A DNA stretch of 35,643 bases from an uncultured Prevotella sp. (GTDB taxonomy: Bacteria; Bacteroidota; Bacteroidia; Bacteroidales; Bacteroidaceae), in NCBI GenBank assembly GCA_900314995.1, contig OMXK01000036.1, positions 1 through 35,643 of the forward strand, given 5' to 3'. Positions 25,412 through 35,372 of this stretch are shown in pieces. The position numbers were made by a program, and so were the translations under genes. The notes beneath the pieces are model-generated. The model was given only the letters and a program-made list of their open reading frames with translations. It was not told the origin of the DNA and did not search any database. Each line of letters opens with the position of its first letter. The stretch's first letter is position 1.

Positions 25412-27193
25412 TTAATCGAGTTTTAGGACGGCGAGGAAAGCCTTCTGCGGCACTTCCACATTACCGATTTGTTTCATACGTTTCTTACCTCTCTTCTGCT
25501 TCTCCAGCAACTTACGCTTACGGCTCACGTCACCGCCATAGCACTTGGCTGTAACGTCTTTACGCACCTGCTTTACTGTCTCACGTGCAATGATCTTTGC
25601 CCCGATAGCTGCCTGAATGGCAATGTCGAACTGCTGACGCGGAATCAGTTCCTTCAACTTTTCACACATCCGCCTACCGAATGTGACGGCATTATCCTGA
25701 TGCGTCAATGTAGAGAGAGCATCCACTGGCTCTCCATTCAATAGGATATCGAGTTTGGCAAGTTTCGAAGGACGGAAACCGTCAATATGATAGTCAAATG
25801 AGGCATAGCCTTTTGATATAGACTTCAATTTATCGTAGAAATCAATCACGATCTCACCCAATGGCAGCATAAAGTGAAGCTCTACACGATTACCCGAAAC
25901 ATACTGCTGATCAATCAGTTCACCACGTTTGTCAAGACAAAGCGTCATGATAGGGCCGATAAAATCAGCAGCCGTAATGATAGAGGCTCGGATGTAGGGT
26001 TCCTCGATATGCTCGATCATAGTCAGATCAGGCAAACCGGATGGGTTATGGACTTCCTTGATCTCCCCCTGTTTCGTATAGCACAGATAGCTTACGTTAG
26101 GCACTGTGGTGATGACATCCATATCAAACTCGCGATCGAGACGCTCCTGAACGATCTCCATGTGGAGTAGTCCCAAGAAACCACAACGGAAGCCGAACCC
26201 GAGTGCCACAGAACTCTCTGGCGTGAATGTCAGCGAGGCATCGTTCAGCTGCAGCTTCTCCAAAGAAGCACGCAGATTCTCATAATCCGTCGGATCGATG
26301 GGATAAACGCCGGCAAACACCATCGGCTTCACCTCCTGGAATCCCTCAATGGCTTTGTCACAGGGATTAGACACTTGGGTAATCGTATCACCGACCTTTA
26401 CCTCTTTCGAGTTTTTGATACCGCTGATGATATAGCCCACATCGCCGGTTTTCAGTTCTTTCCGAGGGATCATGTCCATCTTCAGCACACCAATCTCGTC
26501 TGCATCGTATTCCATTCCCGTATTGAAGAACTTCACGAGATCACCCGTATGGATTGAACCGTTGACAATCTTGAAGTAGGCAATAATACCACGGAAAGAG
26601 TTGAATACCGAGTCGAAGATAAGTGCCTGAAGCGGTGCATTCTCGTCACCCTCCGGATGGGGAATACGCTCCACCACGGCATTCAAAATATCCTCTACGC
26701 CTTCGCCGGTCTTACCCGAAGCACGGATGATATCACTGCGATCACAACCTATGAGGTCGATGATTTCATCTTCCACCTCGTCGGGCATGGCCGATGGCAT
26801 GTCTATCTTATTGATGACAGGGATAATCTCCAGATTGTGATCGATCGCCATATAGAGGTTAGAGATCGTCTGCGCCTGCACACCCTGCGTGGCATCGACC
26901 ACGAGCAGCGCACCCTCACAAGCCGCAATAGAACGGCTCACTTCGTATGAGAAGTCCACGTGTCCCGGGGTATCGATGAGGTTCAGGATATATTTCTCAC
27001 CCTTGTAGGTGTACTCCATCTGAATCGCATGACTCTTGATGGTGATACCGCGCTCCCGCTCCAGATCCATATCATCAAGCATCTGACCTTCAGTCACTTG
27101 AATGGTCTTGGTAAATTCCAATAATCTATCTGCCAAGGTTGACTTACCGTGGTCGATATGCGCAATGATACAGAAGTTTCTTATATGGTCCAT
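25412..27193 (-). CDS. lepA: Elongation factor 4 (LepA)
   Basis: 593 residues, full length for the family. GTPase motifs are complete: G1 AHIDHGKST near the N-terminus, the switch region with [10 protein letters not shown]3 [15 protein letters not shown] and G4 NKIDMPSA. Domain II, the EF-G-like domains and the LepA-specific C-terminal domain follow ([17 protein letters not shown]-type basic segment close to the end). LepA is a ribosome-associated GTPase that affects initiation and back-translocation under ionic stress. It has a divergent upstream neighbour (the small lipoprotein gene) and is followed by the Crp/Fnr gene. Confidence 0.98.
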   Translation of the reverse strand: MDHIRNFCIIAHIDHGKSTLADRLLEFTKTIQVTEGQMLDDMDLERERGITIKSHAIQMEYTYKGEKYILNLIDTPGHVDFSYEVSRSIAACEGALLVVDATQGVQAQTISNLYMAIDHNLEIIPVINKIDMPSAMPDEVEDEIIDLIGCDRSDIIRASGKTGEGVEDILNAVVERIPHPEGDENAPLQALIFDSVFNSFRGIIAYFKIVNGSIHTGDLVKFFNTGMEYDADEIGVLKMDMIPRKELKTGDVGYIISGIKNSKEVKVGDTITQVSNPCDKAIEGFQEVKPMVFAGVYPIDPTDYENLRASLEKLQLNDASLTFTPESSVALGFGFRCGFLGLLHMEIVQERLDREFDMDVITTVPNVSYLCYTKQGEIKEVHNPSGLPDLTMIEHIEEPYIRASIITAADFIGPIMTLCLDKRGELIDQQYVSGNRVELHFMLPLGEIVIDFYDKLKSISKGYASFDYHIDGFRPSKLAKLDILLNGEPVDALSTLTHQDNAVTFGRRMCEKLKELIPRQQFDIAIQAAIGAKIIARETVKQVRKDVTAKCYGGDVSRKRKLLEKQKRGKKRMKQIGNVEVPQKAFLAVLKLD

Positions 27194-27218
27194 TAGTATA
27201 TACGTGTCCTTTAAGCTG

Positions 27219-27226
27219 CAAAATTA
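27219..27226 (-). promoter_or_regulatory. -7 box for lepA
   Basis: TAATTTTG followed by CA lies 25 bases upstream of the lepA ATG. No -33 TTG is found at the expected place. Confidence 0.45.
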
Positions 27227-27267
27227 CAAAAAAAACATGGGAAATCGGTTATTTTTGCTTTTTTTTG

Positions 27268-27275
27268 TATCTTTG
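27268..27275 (+). promoter_or_regulatory. -7 box for the small lipoprotein gene
   Basis: TATCTTTG followed by CA lies 22 bases before the ATG at 27298. The -33 region at 20 bases distance reads TCG, one base off TTG. It forms a divergent promoter pair with lepA. Confidence 0.5.
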
Positions 27276-27297
27276 CACCCAAAAAATAGCATTCATT

Positions 27298-27684
27298 ATG
27301 AAAAAGTATTGGATATTAGCAATAATTGCATACATGCTGACGGCTTGCCAGGAGTCTCTGGAAGACCGTTGTGCAAGAGAATCAAAGGAGTACACGAAGA
27401 AGAACTGTCCGGTGAAGATTGATAATAACACGACACTCGACAGTCTTACCTTTGAACGCGAGACACATACCTTGCATTATTACTACAAACTTACCGGTTT
27501 TGCCGATCAGGATGGTGTGCTGGAAAAAGTGGATGCCGTGACTGTGCTGAAAAACGAACTGAAGAACACCACTACCCTGCGCGTCTACAAAGAGAACAAA
27601 TACCGCTTCGCCTACACCTATCGTTCCGAAAAGGATCCGAGCAAGATCATGCTTGAAGTGGTCTTTACCGATAAGGATTATTAA
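27298..27684 (+). CDS. Small hypothetical lipoprotein
   Basis: 128 residues from the ATG at 27298; the frame extends upstream to 27265 but the promoter box lies there. A short signal peptide ends in the lipobox LTAC (Cys17). The mature protein is charged, with a Cys-containing N-terminal part (DRCARESKEYTKKNCPVKID) and a beta-rich remainder (LHYYYKLTGFADQ, TTLRVYKENKYRFAYTYRS). The two mature cysteines about 10 residues apart could form a disulfide. I do not recognise the family. It stands alone between the lepA promoter and a strong terminator. Confidence 0.75.
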   Translation: MKKYWILAIIAYMLTACQESLEDRCARESKEYTKKNCPVKIDNNTTLDSLTFERETHTLHYYYKLTGFADQDGVLEKVDAVTVLKNELKNTTTLRVYKENKYRFAYTYRSEKDPSKIMLEVVFTDKDY

Positions 27685-27685
27685 G

Positions 27686-27723
27686 AAAAGGTCTCCCTTG
27701 CCAGATAGGTAGGGAGACCTTTT
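27686..27723. terminator. Bidirectional terminator between the lipoprotein and yebC
   Basis: A 10-bp stem (AGGTCTCCCT 27689-27698, AGGGAGACCT 27711-27720) with a 12-base loop, flanked by A on the left and T on the right. The two neighbouring genes converge, so it serves both. Confidence 0.85.
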
Positions 27724-27745
27724 TCTATATACCTTATTATATATA

Positions 27746-28483
27746 TTATTCAGCGACCTCTTCAGGCTTCATGTTGGTGTAAACCGTCTGGACATCATCG
27801 AAGTCCTCCAGTTTCTCAATCATCTTGTCGATGGTCTCACGTTCCTCTGGAGTCACGTCCTTCAGGTCGTTGGGGATACGAGTGAACTCAGCACCGGTTA
27901 CCTCGAAACCGTTCTCCTCCAGATGCTTCTGGATAGCACCGAATGATGAAGGGTCACCATAGATGGTGATGCTGTTCTCCTCCTCGTCCTCGTCGAACTC
28001 ATCCTCTACGCCGTAGTCAATGAGGTCGAGAATCATCTCGTCCATATCCAGACCGTCCTTCTTCTTGAAGGTGAACACAGCCTTGTGGTCGAACAGGAAA
28101 CTCAGCGAACCCTGGGTACCCAGGTTACCATTAAACTTGTTGAACACGGAACGCACGTCACCAACGGTACGTGTCGTGTTGTCTGTCAGCGTCTCCACAA
28201 AGATGGCGATTCCATGAGGGCCATATCCCTCGTAAGTCACCTCCTTGTAGTCGCTCTGGTCCTTACCCATTGCGTTCTTGATAGCACGCTCGATGTTATC
28301 CTTCGGCATGTTCTCACGCTTGGCATTGGCGATGATAGCACGCAGTGCAGGATTGTTCTCCGGCTCCGGACCACCTGCCTTCACGGCGATAGCGATCTGT
28401 TTGCCGATCTTGGTGAATGTCTTGGCCATGTGGCCCCATCTCTTCAGCTTCGTAGCCTTACGATATTCAAATGCTCTTCCCAT
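27746..28483 (-). CDS. yebC: YebC/PmpR family protein
   Basis: 245 residues, family-typical length. The N-terminus (MGRAFEYRKATKLKRWGHMA) is the Bacteroidota variant of the usual MAGHSKW-type start. Then come the conserved NPALRAIIANAKRENMPKDN helix segment, GYGPHGIAIFVETLTDN and a TQGSLSFLFD motif. An acidic stretch (EDEFDEDEEEN) lies in the third domain. Family members are described as transcription regulators, and some have been linked to relief of ribosome stalling. It lies 39 A+T-rich bases after pheT, in the same direction. Confidence 0.96.
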   Translation of the reverse strand: MGRAFEYRKATKLKRWGHMAKTFTKIGKQIAIAVKAGGPEPENNPALRAIIANAKRENMPKDNIERAIKNAMGKDQSDYKEVTYEGYGPHGIAIFVETLTDNTTRTVGDVRSVFNKFNGNLGTQGSLSFLFDHKAVFTFKKKDGLDMDEMILDLIDYGVEDEFDEDEEENSITIYGDPSSFGAIQKHLEENGFEVTGAEFTRIPNDLKDVTPEERETIDKMIEKLEDFDDVQTVYTNMKPEEVAE

Positions 28484-28522
28484 ATTTAATAATTTAACAA
28501 TTCAACAATTAACAATTAATGA

Positions 28523-30985
28523 TTAGCGCAGTTCTGCGTTCAACTGCTTCTTGAGGTTGGCAATCAGTTTCTGCATGATAGCGTCGATCTGCTTGTCGCC
28601 CATGGTCTTCTCGTTATCCTGAAGGATGAAGTTCACGGCATACGACTTCTTGCCGGCAGGCAGCTTGTCACCCTCATACACATCGAAGAGCTCTACATTC
28701 TTCAGCAGTTTCTTCTCCGTCTGACGGGCAATCTGCTCTATCTGGGCAAATTCTACGCTGTTATCCACCAACAGTGCCAGGTCGCGACTCACGGCAGGGA
28801 ACTTGGGCACTTCAGTATAGAGCACCTCGTTTTTCTTGGCTATCTTCATCAGAGCCGTCCAGTTCAGTTCTGCATAGTAGACAGGGTTCTCAAGCCCAAA
28901 CTGTTTCAGGAGTTTCTTTGAGATGATACCCAGCTCGTAGAGTTTCTTACCACCACGGTTCTCAATGGTCACACCTGTCGAGAAGATATCGTTATCCGAC
29001 TTCTTGACGACAAACTGATTCTGTGACACACCGATACGGCGGATGATGTTGATGACGTAGGCTTTCAACTCATAGATACTTGAATCCTCATTAGCATGAG
29101 CCCATGAACCCTCGACACGCTTACCAGTGATCAGCAGCGAGCAATGATACTGCTCCTTATAGGCCAGCATTGGATTGTCGTCAGTCTGCTTCTCCGGATC
29201 ATAAGTGTAGACATTGCCGAACTCAAAGAATCGCAGGTTCTGACGCTTACGGTTTACGTTATGCTGGATGCTCTCCAGGCCTCCGAAGAGCAATGTCTGG
29301 CGCATCACGTTCAGATCCGTCGAGAGCGGATTCATAATCTTCACACTATTCTCTACAGGATAGGCGTTATGGCCTTCGTAGTAAGCGCCTTTCGTCAGCG
29401 AGTTGTTCAGGATCTCATTGAATCCCTGACCCACCAACTGCTCACTTACCAGGTTGGCCAGCTTATGCTTCAGGTCCTCGTCACCCTTGATGACGAGCGA
29501 GCTCTTCAACTGGGTAGGAATCTCCACATTATTATATCCGTAGATGCGCAGGATATCCTCCACCACATCGCAAGGACGCGTCACATCCACACGATAAGCA
29601 GGAATCTCAAGCGTCAGTCCCTGCTCGTTCTCATACTTGATTTCCATCTCAAGCCAGCGGCAGATATTCATGATGATACCATGATTGATGTCCTTGCCTA
29701 TCAGCTTATTGACATAATCATATTTCAGCTCTACCACAGCATTCTTGATCGGATTTGGATAGACGTCGCAGATCTCCATAGACACCTTACCGCCGGCCAA
29801 CTCCTGACAGAGGATGGCAGCCTGCTTCAAGGCATAGATGGTGCCATTGGGATCCACACCACGCTCGAAACGGAAACTGGCATCTGTGCTCAGTCCATGA
29901 CGACGGGCACTCTTACGGATCCATGTGGGATGGAAGTAAGCACTCTCAAGCACCACATTCTTCGTGGTCTCATAGGTACCGCTACCCTTTCCGCCGAATA
30001 CACCCGCGATACACATGGGCTCCTCGGCGTTGCAGATAGCCAGGTCACGGTCTGAGAGTTTATGCTCCTCACCGTCGAGTGTCTGGAAAGGTGTACCCTC
30101 GGGCATGGTCTTCACCACAATCTGATGACCCTTCACCATGTCTGCATCAAAGGTGTGCAGAGGCTGTCCGTAGGCCATCATAATATAATTGGTGATATCC
30201 ACGATGTTATTGATAGGACGCAGACCAACGGTGGTCAGTTTGTTCTTCAGCCACTCGGGACTCTCCTTCACCTCGCAACCAGTTACCGATACACAGGCAT
30301 AGCGCTTGCAGGCCTCCTGATTCTCGATGGTCACCTCGATTGGCAGGTCGTGATTCTCCACCTTGAACTTCGAGCAGTCCGGACGATGCATCTTCGTCTC
30401 ATAGCCATTGCTCTTCAGCCAGGCATAGAGGTCACGGGCAACACCCCAGTGCGACAGACCGTCAGCACGGTTGGCTGTGATGTCCACCTCGATGAGCCAG
30501 TCGCTCTCCAGATGATAGTACTCTGCGGCAGGCGTACCTACCACAGCGTCCTCCGGCAGTACGATGATACCAGAGTGATCGTTGCCGATACCGATCTCGT
30601 CCTCTGCACAGATCATACCGTTACTCTCCACGCCGCGCAGCTTAGACTTCTTGATGACAAACTCATTGTCGCCATCATAGAGCACACAGCCGAGATCTGC
30701 CACGATCACCTTCTGACCAGCAGCCACATTTGGCGCACCACACACTATCTGCGAGGGCTCACCCTTGCCTAAATCAACAGTGGTAACATGAAGATGGTCT
30801 GAGTTGGGATGAGCCTCACACGTAAGCACCTTACCTACGTAGAGGCCTTTCAGACCGCCTTTGATACTCTGTACTTCTTCCAATGCGTCGACTTCCAGAC
30901 CTGTTGACGTCAGGGCATCGCATACCTGCTGAGCCGTCAGGTCAAAATCAACGTATTCCTTCAACCATTTGTAGGAAATGTTCAT
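28523..30985 (-). CDS. pheT: Phenylalanyl-tRNA synthetase beta subunit
   Basis: 820 residues, full length. In order: a B1 domain interrupted by the EMAP/OB-type tRNA-binding domain (about residues 40-150; GLYVGKVLTCEAHPNSDHLH), the B3/B4 editing domain (about 200-400; ITNYIMMAYGQPLHTFDAD), B5 (DVTRPCDVVEDILRIYGYNN), a catalytic-like core (about 480-700), and the C-terminal ferredoxin-fold anticodon-binding domain (about 725-820; VPKFPAVSRDLALLVD). It forms the alpha2beta2 enzyme with PheS, which is not in this window, as is common in Bacteroidota. It has its own strong promoter. Confidence 0.98.
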   Translation of the reverse strand: MNISYKWLKEYVDFDLTAQQVCDALTSTGLEVDALEEVQSIKGGLKGLYVGKVLTCEAHPNSDHLHVTTVDLGKGEPSQIVCGAPNVAAGQKVIVADLGCVLYDGDNEFVIKKSKLRGVESNGMICAEDEIGIGNDHSGIIVLPEDAVVGTPAAEYYHLESDWLIEVDITANRADGLSHWGVARDLYAWLKSNGYETKMHRPDCSKFKVENHDLPIEVTIENQEACKRYACVSVTGCEVKESPEWLKNKLTTVGLRPINNIVDITNYIMMAYGQPLHTFDADMVKGHQIVVKTMPEGTPFQTLDGEEHKLSDRDLAICNAEEPMCIAGVFGGKGSGTYETTKNVVLESAYFHPTWIRKSARRHGLSTDASFRFERGVDPNGTIYALKQAAILCQELAGGKVSMEICDVYPNPIKNAVVELKYDYVNKLIGKDINHGIIMNICRWLEMEIKYENEQGLTLEIPAYRVDVTRPCDVVEDILRIYGYNNVEIPTQLKSSLVIKGDEDLKHKLANLVSEQLVGQGFNEILNNSLTKGAYYEGHNAYPVENSVKIMNPLSTDLNVMRQTLLFGGLESIQHNVNRKRQNLRFFEFGNVYTYDPEKQTDDNPMLAYKEQYHCSLLITGKRVEGSWAHANEDSSIYELKAYVINIIRRIGVSQNQFVVKKSDNDIFSTGVTIENRGGKKLYELGIISKKLLKQFGLENPVYYAELNWTALMKIAKKNEVLYTEVPKFPAVSRDLALLVDNSVEFAQIEQIARQTEKKLLKNVELFDVYEGDKLPAGKKSYAVNFILQDNEKTMGDKQIDAIMQKLIANLKKQLNAELR

Positions 30986-31030
30986 TATACCGATTCTTTA
31001 GTAATTACTAACTTTTGAAATATCAGCGTG

Positions 31031-31061
31031 CAAAGGTACTAAAAAATCGGTATATATACAA
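31031..31061 (-). promoter_or_regulatory. pheT promoter
   Basis: -7 TACCTTTG (31038-31031) and -33 TTG (31061-31059) are 20 bases apart, a complete consensus. The leader is about 40 bases. I see no T-box or attenuator-like hairpin in it. Confidence 0.75.
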
Positions 31062-31077
31062 ATTTTTCTGAAGAAAA

Positions 31078-31698
31078 CTACTCAATACAGTTCATTAAGA
31101 AATCCACAGCGCCGTTTATGCCGAATTTACGCACATCAATCGAGATGTCGTAGTTGCGTGCGTCGGTCCAGTCTTTACCTGTGAAAGTCTTCGTGTAGAG
31201 TTCACGGCTGTAGTCGTTATCCACCACCATGGCAGCAGCGTCTCCCAAGCTGAGACCGTATTTCTCGGCTATCCTCCGTTTACGGCAGTCTTCCGATGAA
31301 TGGATAAAGATCTTCAAGCAGTTGGGATGATCCTCGAAGATGTGGAAGCCACAGCGGCCTACCAGTACACACGACTCCTGTTCGGCAATCTTCCGGATGG
31401 CGATGGCCTGTGCCTCAAAGAGCGCATGCGAAGTCTGATCCTGCTCCTGACCGTCGTACTCTGCCTTGTTCATGTAACTGCGATAGAAGTTGGTAAAGTC
31501 GTCGCGCCATAGCGGATTACGGGCTGCGATACGCTCCATGGCATCTTCTACTGCCGGCATACGCTTGGCCACTTCGTTCACAATCTGCTTGTCGAGCAAC
31601 TTTACACCAAGTCTGCGAGCCAACTCTGCTCCTATCTCATGTCCGCCTGTTCCAAACTGGCGGCTGATGGTAATGATGAATTGATCCTGCCTGTTCAT
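31078..31698 (-). CDS. Cytidylate kinase-like family protein
   Basis: 206 residues from the ATG at 31698. The frame extends to a TTG at 31737, but that base lies in the -7 box, so the ATG is preferred. The N-terminus reads IITISRQFGTGGHEIG, a P-loop variant without the Lys of a standard Walker A, typical of the cytidylate-kinase-like group. VLVGRCGFHIFEDHPNCLKIFIH is the central strand-turn region. The C-terminal part (YDISIDVRKFGINGAV) resembles the family end. True CMP kinase activity is unproven for this group. Its promoter is independent of the upstream gene. Confidence 0.85.
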   Translation of the reverse strand: MNRQDQFIITISRQFGTGGHEIGAELARRLGVKLLDKQIVNEVAKRMPAVEDAMERIAARNPLWRDDFTNFYRSYMNKAEYDGQEQDQTSHALFEAQAIAIRKIAEQESCVLVGRCGFHIFEDHPNCLKIFIHSSEDCRKRRIAEKYGLSLGDAAAMVVDNDYSRELYTKTFTGKDWTDARNYDISIDVRKFGINGAVDFLMNCIE

Positions 31699-31734
31699 AG
31701 TGCGCAAATTTTTAGTTAGTAAATATTTATGCCA

Positions 31735-31765
31735 CAAAGATAAGAAAAAAATATGAAAGTTCCAA
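31735..31765 (-). promoter_or_regulatory. Promoter of the cytidylate kinase-like gene
   Basis: -7 TATCTTTG (31742-31735) and -33 TTG (31765-31763) are 20 bases apart. The leader is about 30 bases. It sits in the 111-base gap after the FAD oxidoreductase gene, which otherwise holds only A+T-rich sequence. Confidence 0.75.
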
Positions 31766-31809
31766 ATCTTTTCCCAACAAATTGCTGCATTTTTTCATTT
31801 TCCGGTTTT

Positions 31810-33366
31810 TCATTGCGCCAGATACTGTGCCGCACACTCTGCACAACGCTCGCCGTCCACACCTGCCGACACGATGCCGCCTGCATAGCCCGCACCTTCT
31901 CCGCAAGGGAAAAGTCCCTGAATACGAACGTGTTGCAGGGTGTCCTTATCCCTGATGATTCGCACAGGCGACGATGTTCTCGTCTCTACGGCTATCAGCG
32001 TTGCCTCGTTTGTCAGGAATCCGTGGGCATTCTTTCCGAAGATCTTGAATCCCTCTTGCAGACGCTTGGAGATCATCTTCGGCAACCAGAAGTGAAGCGG
32101 ACTGGAAATGAGTCCTGGGGCATACGATGATTTGGGCAGATCATAACTCAGTTTACCGTTCACGAAATCACTCATCCGCTGTGCCGGAGCCGTCTGCCGC
32201 ATATTTCCCTGCAGCCAGCAAGTACGCTCCAGTTCCTCCTGAAACGCCATCACCCGCAACGCCTCGTCTTCAGTTTCCACATGGCCCAGATCCTCCGGAT
32301 GCACCTCGACCACCATTCCCGAATTACTCCACGCCGTACCTCGGCTGGCGGGACTCATGCCGTTCACCACAATCTGCTCCTTGTCGGTTGCCGCAGGAAT
32401 GACGAACCCGCCCGGACACATACAGAAGGAATACACGCCGCGCCCATCCACCTGCGTCACCATCGCATACTCTGCAGCCGGCAGATACTTGCCCCTGCCC
32501 TGCTTCGAGTGATACTGTATCTGGTCTATCAGATGCGAGGGATGTTCCAGTCTCACACCGACGGCAATGCCTTTTGCCTCGATTTCAATCTTTGCTTGAG
32601 CCAGATAGCGGTAAACATCTCTGGCAGAGTGTCCTGTAGCAAGGATTACGGGGCCTCGATACTCCTTATCTGCGATGCAGCCTACTACCTTATCACCCGA
32701 CAGGATCAGCTGTGTCATCTTCGTCTGGAAGTGCACCTCGCCGCCGCTGTTGATGATGGTGTTCCGCATCGCTTCAATCACCTTCGGCAACCTGTCGGTA
32801 CCGATGTGCGGATGGGCATCTGCCAGGATGGCCGTTGAGGCACCGTGCTGACAGAACACGTTCAGGATCTTGTCCGTATTGCCGCGTTTCTTACTGCGCG
32901 TATAGAGCTTGCCGTCAGAATAGGCACCGGCCCCACCCTCACCGAAGCAGTAGTTGCTCTCTGCATCCACCTTCTGTGTCTTCGTGATGTTCGCCAGATC
33001 CTTCTTGCGGTCGTGAACGTTCTTACCCCGCTCCAGCACGATGGGGCGCAATCCCAGTTCTATCAGCCTGAGGGCTGCAAACAGTCCACCAGGCCCTGCC
33101 CCAACCACAATCACCGCCGGACGTCCTTCCACGTTCGGATACACCGTCTTCACGTATTCATCGTCGTGGGGCTGTTCGTTCACATACACCCTCACCTTCA
33201 GGTTCACGTATATCTGCCGCTGTCTGGCATCAATGCTGCGTTTCAGGATTCTCACGCCGAAGATGGTCCTCACGTCGATTCCCTGTTCATCAGCCAGATA
33301 AGCTTTCAGCCTATCCTCCTGTGCCGCCACCTCCGGCACTACCCTTATCTGATATTCGTTCGTCAT
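31810..33366 (-). CDS. NAD(P)/FAD-dependent oxidoreductase (COG2509-type)
   Basis: 518 residues. An N-terminal helical/ferredoxin-like domain (about 1-80) precedes the dinucleotide-binding motif VVGAGPGGLFAAL (89-94 GAGPGG), then LERGKNVHDRKKD, NYCFGEGGAGAYSDGKL and VILATGHSARDVY. Near the C-terminus GLFPCGEGAGYAGGIVSAGVDG is the second FAD-binding motif. The arrangement is that of the uncharacterised FAD-dependent dehydrogenase family found in most Bacteroidota. It is predicted cytoplasmic. The substrate is unknown. It follows the AsmA-like gene by 31 bases and is probably co-transcribed with it. Confidence 0.9.
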   Translation of the reverse strand: MTNEYQIRVVPEVAAQEDRLKAYLADEQGIDVRTIFGVRILKRSIDARQRQIYVNLKVRVYVNEQPHDDEYVKTVYPNVEGRPAVIVVGAGPGGLFAALRLIELGLRPIVLERGKNVHDRKKDLANITKTQKVDAESNYCFGEGGAGAYSDGKLYTRSKKRGNTDKILNVFCQHGASTAILADAHPHIGTDRLPKVIEAMRNTIINSGGEVHFQTKMTQLILSGDKVVGCIADKEYRGPVILATGHSARDVYRYLAQAKIEIEAKGIAVGVRLEHPSHLIDQIQYHSKQGRGKYLPAAEYAMVTQVDGRGVYSFCMCPGGFVIPAATDKEQIVVNGMSPASRGTAWSNSGMVVEVHPEDLGHVETEDEALRVMAFQEELERTCWLQGNMRQTAPAQRMSDFVNGKLSYDLPKSSYAPGLISSPLHFWLPKMISKRLQEGFKIFGKNAHGFLTNEATLIAVETRTSSPVRIIRDKDTLQHVRIQGLFPCGEGAGYAGGIVSAGVDGERCAECAAQYLAQ

Positions 33367-33397
33367 ATTCTAAATAATAATCATTAAATTATCGAAT

Positions 33398-35371
33398 TCA
33401 AAGCGCATTGTCGGCTTTCTTGTCTCGGCGGAAGATATTGAAGTGCAGTTTCGGCTTCACCTTCACCTTTGTGCCTGCTGTGGTGCTGGTATAATGGATG
33501 TCGAAGCCGAGGTCGGCCACCTTTCCTGGCTTGTCGACGTCTACCAGAGCCGTGGCACCGTCGGAATTGATGTCAGCAAAGATGTCGGTTAAGCGCACTT
33601 TCCCCAGGTGTACTTCCTTTACCAGTATCTGCGCTGAGCCAATAGGCAGTTTGCCGTTCTTGTCCTTTCGTTTCTTGGCCGTACGCTCCTTCGAGAAGTC
33701 AACCCTGAAGTCACCGGTGAAGGCTACGTTGCCGATTTTCTTCACATTGAATGCCTTGCCCACGTTGAATGCATCGGTATCGATGTTCCCGTCGATGTAT
33801 TTGTTGGTCTCGTCAAGCGACAGTCTGAAGTCGATGTTACCGTCCGTCGTGTTCAGCCTTCCACTGAACCGCTCGTTCTTCCAGTATATGCCCACCTTGC
33901 CGGTATAGTCGATGGTCTTGAGCGATTTCAGCTGGTCGATCATCAGCTTCTTCACGGCAAACTGATTGATGATCTCAAGCGCCTTCGGGCTATAGGTGTG
34001 CATGTTTTCGATGTCGAACCTGATGGCCAGCTGATACTTGTCTTTCAGGTTGCTGATGCCGCCCTTAGCCTTGATGTCGAGCTGCTTGTCGGTGGTGAAT
34101 ACGTGGATGTTGTTGAATGTCAGACCATTCTCGTTTCCCATCATCGTGGTGGTCACCGAGAGCGGCATCGTGAAGTTCCTCAGCACAGGGGCAAAAGCCT
34201 GGGAGATGTCTTTCAGCTGGGTGTTTACGGTGATGGTTCCTGATGAGAAGGCAAGCCGCTTTCCCTTTTTCCTGCTGGGCAGCTGCAGCCTGGCACTGTC
34301 TACTTTCACCTGCGTGTCGAGTTGCCGGAAACCCAGATCCTTCGTGTAGAGCACGCCACCGATGAAATTCACGAATCCAGTCAGGTCTTTGACGAAAAAT
34401 CCCGTCAGACTGTCGGTCACGTTGCCGCTCACGATCTGGGCCAGCACCGTGTCCTTGTTCATCTTGAGCAGATTGGCCTCCAGATTACACCATATATCGA
34501 AGTGACCTGGATCGAAAGCACCGCGCTTGGGTCTCAGCTCGTTCTTTCGCGGCTGATGGTTGTCGGTGGTGTAGTGCAGCCGGTTCAGCCTCAGTTTTCC
34601 CACGCCCTCTTCGGGTTGCAGTTGCAGCTTGTCTATCTCCAGCGTCTTCTCCACAGGTCCTTTCTTGGTCTGCTCCATCCAGCGCGTACGCAGATTCTCC
34701 ACGATACCCGTCTCCTTCCACCGCTCGCCGAAATCCACTTCCAGCCTGTCCAGGTGGATCATGTTCTCCTGATAGCTCAGCGTCACGTCCTTGATGCTGC
34801 CGTGTCCTCTGAAGTTACCGTCCATCTTGGTACCTACCGACTCAAAATCAAGGTCTATGTCGTTATACGACAACTTCACGTCCTCCAGCTTCACGTCGCG
34901 CAGGTCGAACTTCAGCTTGCTTTTCCGCTTGGTGGTGTCGCCGGGAGCCTTGTCCTTCTTCAGCGCATCCAGGATCGACTGGTAGTTGGGCTCCTCACCG
35001 GGGTTGTCTATCAGGTTGGCACGTAAGCCGGCAATCCTGGCACGCTCCACCTCTATCTTGTCTGCCAACAGCTTCGTCAGGTCTAGGTCCACCACCATCT
35101 GTTCCATCTCAAACAGTTTCCGCTGCTGCCGGTCATCGATGCCCACACCGTAAAGCCTCAAGTCTTGCCTGAGCACATCAATGTAGACACTGTCTATCGA
35201 GGTCTTAGTTCCCAGTCTTTCCGACAGCATCTCATTGGCCTTATGAAGCACCTTCTTCTGAATCGAAGGAGAATTAGCGACGACTGCAAGCCCCGCCAAT
35301 ACCAGCAAAAGCACTGCAAAAACGCCGCCCAGTATCTGGAGTGTAAGCAACAGGAGCCTCTTCATAAGCAT
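33398..35371 (-). CDS. AsmA-like inner-membrane protein
   Basis: 657 residues. One N-terminal membrane helix (about 8-32) is followed by a long region of repeated amphipathic beta strands, the pattern of AsmA/TamB-type proteins: SERLGTKTSIDSVYIDVL, VERARIAGLRANLI, DVKLEDVKLSYNDIDLDFE. The end is basic (RRDKKADNAL). AsmA-like proteins form a periplasmic groove thought to move phospholipids or help assemble the outer membrane. The length matches the shorter AsmA type, not full TamB. Either ATG at 35371 or 35365 could start it. A 24-codon ORF ends one base before the first ATG. Confidence 0.82.
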   Translation of the reverse strand: MLMKRLLLLTLQILGGVFAVLLLVLAGLAVVANSPSIQKKVLHKANEMLSERLGTKTSIDSVYIDVLRQDLRLYGVGIDDRQQRKLFEMEQMVVDLDLTKLLADKIEVERARIAGLRANLIDNPGEEPNYQSILDALKKDKAPGDTTKRKSKLKFDLRDVKLEDVKLSYNDIDLDFESVGTKMDGNFRGHGSIKDVTLSYQENMIHLDRLEVDFGERWKETGIVENLRTRWMEQTKKGPVEKTLEIDKLQLQPEEGVGKLRLNRLHYTTDNHQPRKNELRPKRGAFDPGHFDIWCNLEANLLKMNKDTVLAQIVSGNVTDSLTGFFVKDLTGFVNFIGGVLYTKDLGFRQLDTQVKVDSARLQLPSRKKGKRLAFSSGTITVNTQLKDISQAFAPVLRNFTMPLSVTTTMMGNENGLTFNNIHVFTTDKQLDIKAKGGISNLKDKYQLAIRFDIENMHTYSPKALEIINQFAVKKLMIDQLKSLKTIDYTGKVGIYWKNERFSGRLNTTDGNIDFRLSLDETNKYIDGNIDTDAFNVGKAFNVKKIGNVAFTGDFRVDFSKERTAKKRKDKNGKLPIGSAQILVKEVHLGKVRLTDIFADINSDGATALVDVDKPGKVADLGFDIHYTSTTAGTKVKVKPKLHFNIFRRDKKADNAL

Positions 35372-35372
35372 A

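Noticed and set aside
29144-30055. A 303-codon open frame on the plus strand inside pheT
   Set aside because: It lies wholly antisense to a full-length, motif-complete pheT and translates to a low-quality sequence without domains.
31699-31737. Longer start of the cytidylate-kinase-like gene
   Set aside because: The TTG at 31737 falls within the -7 box of the gene's own promoter.
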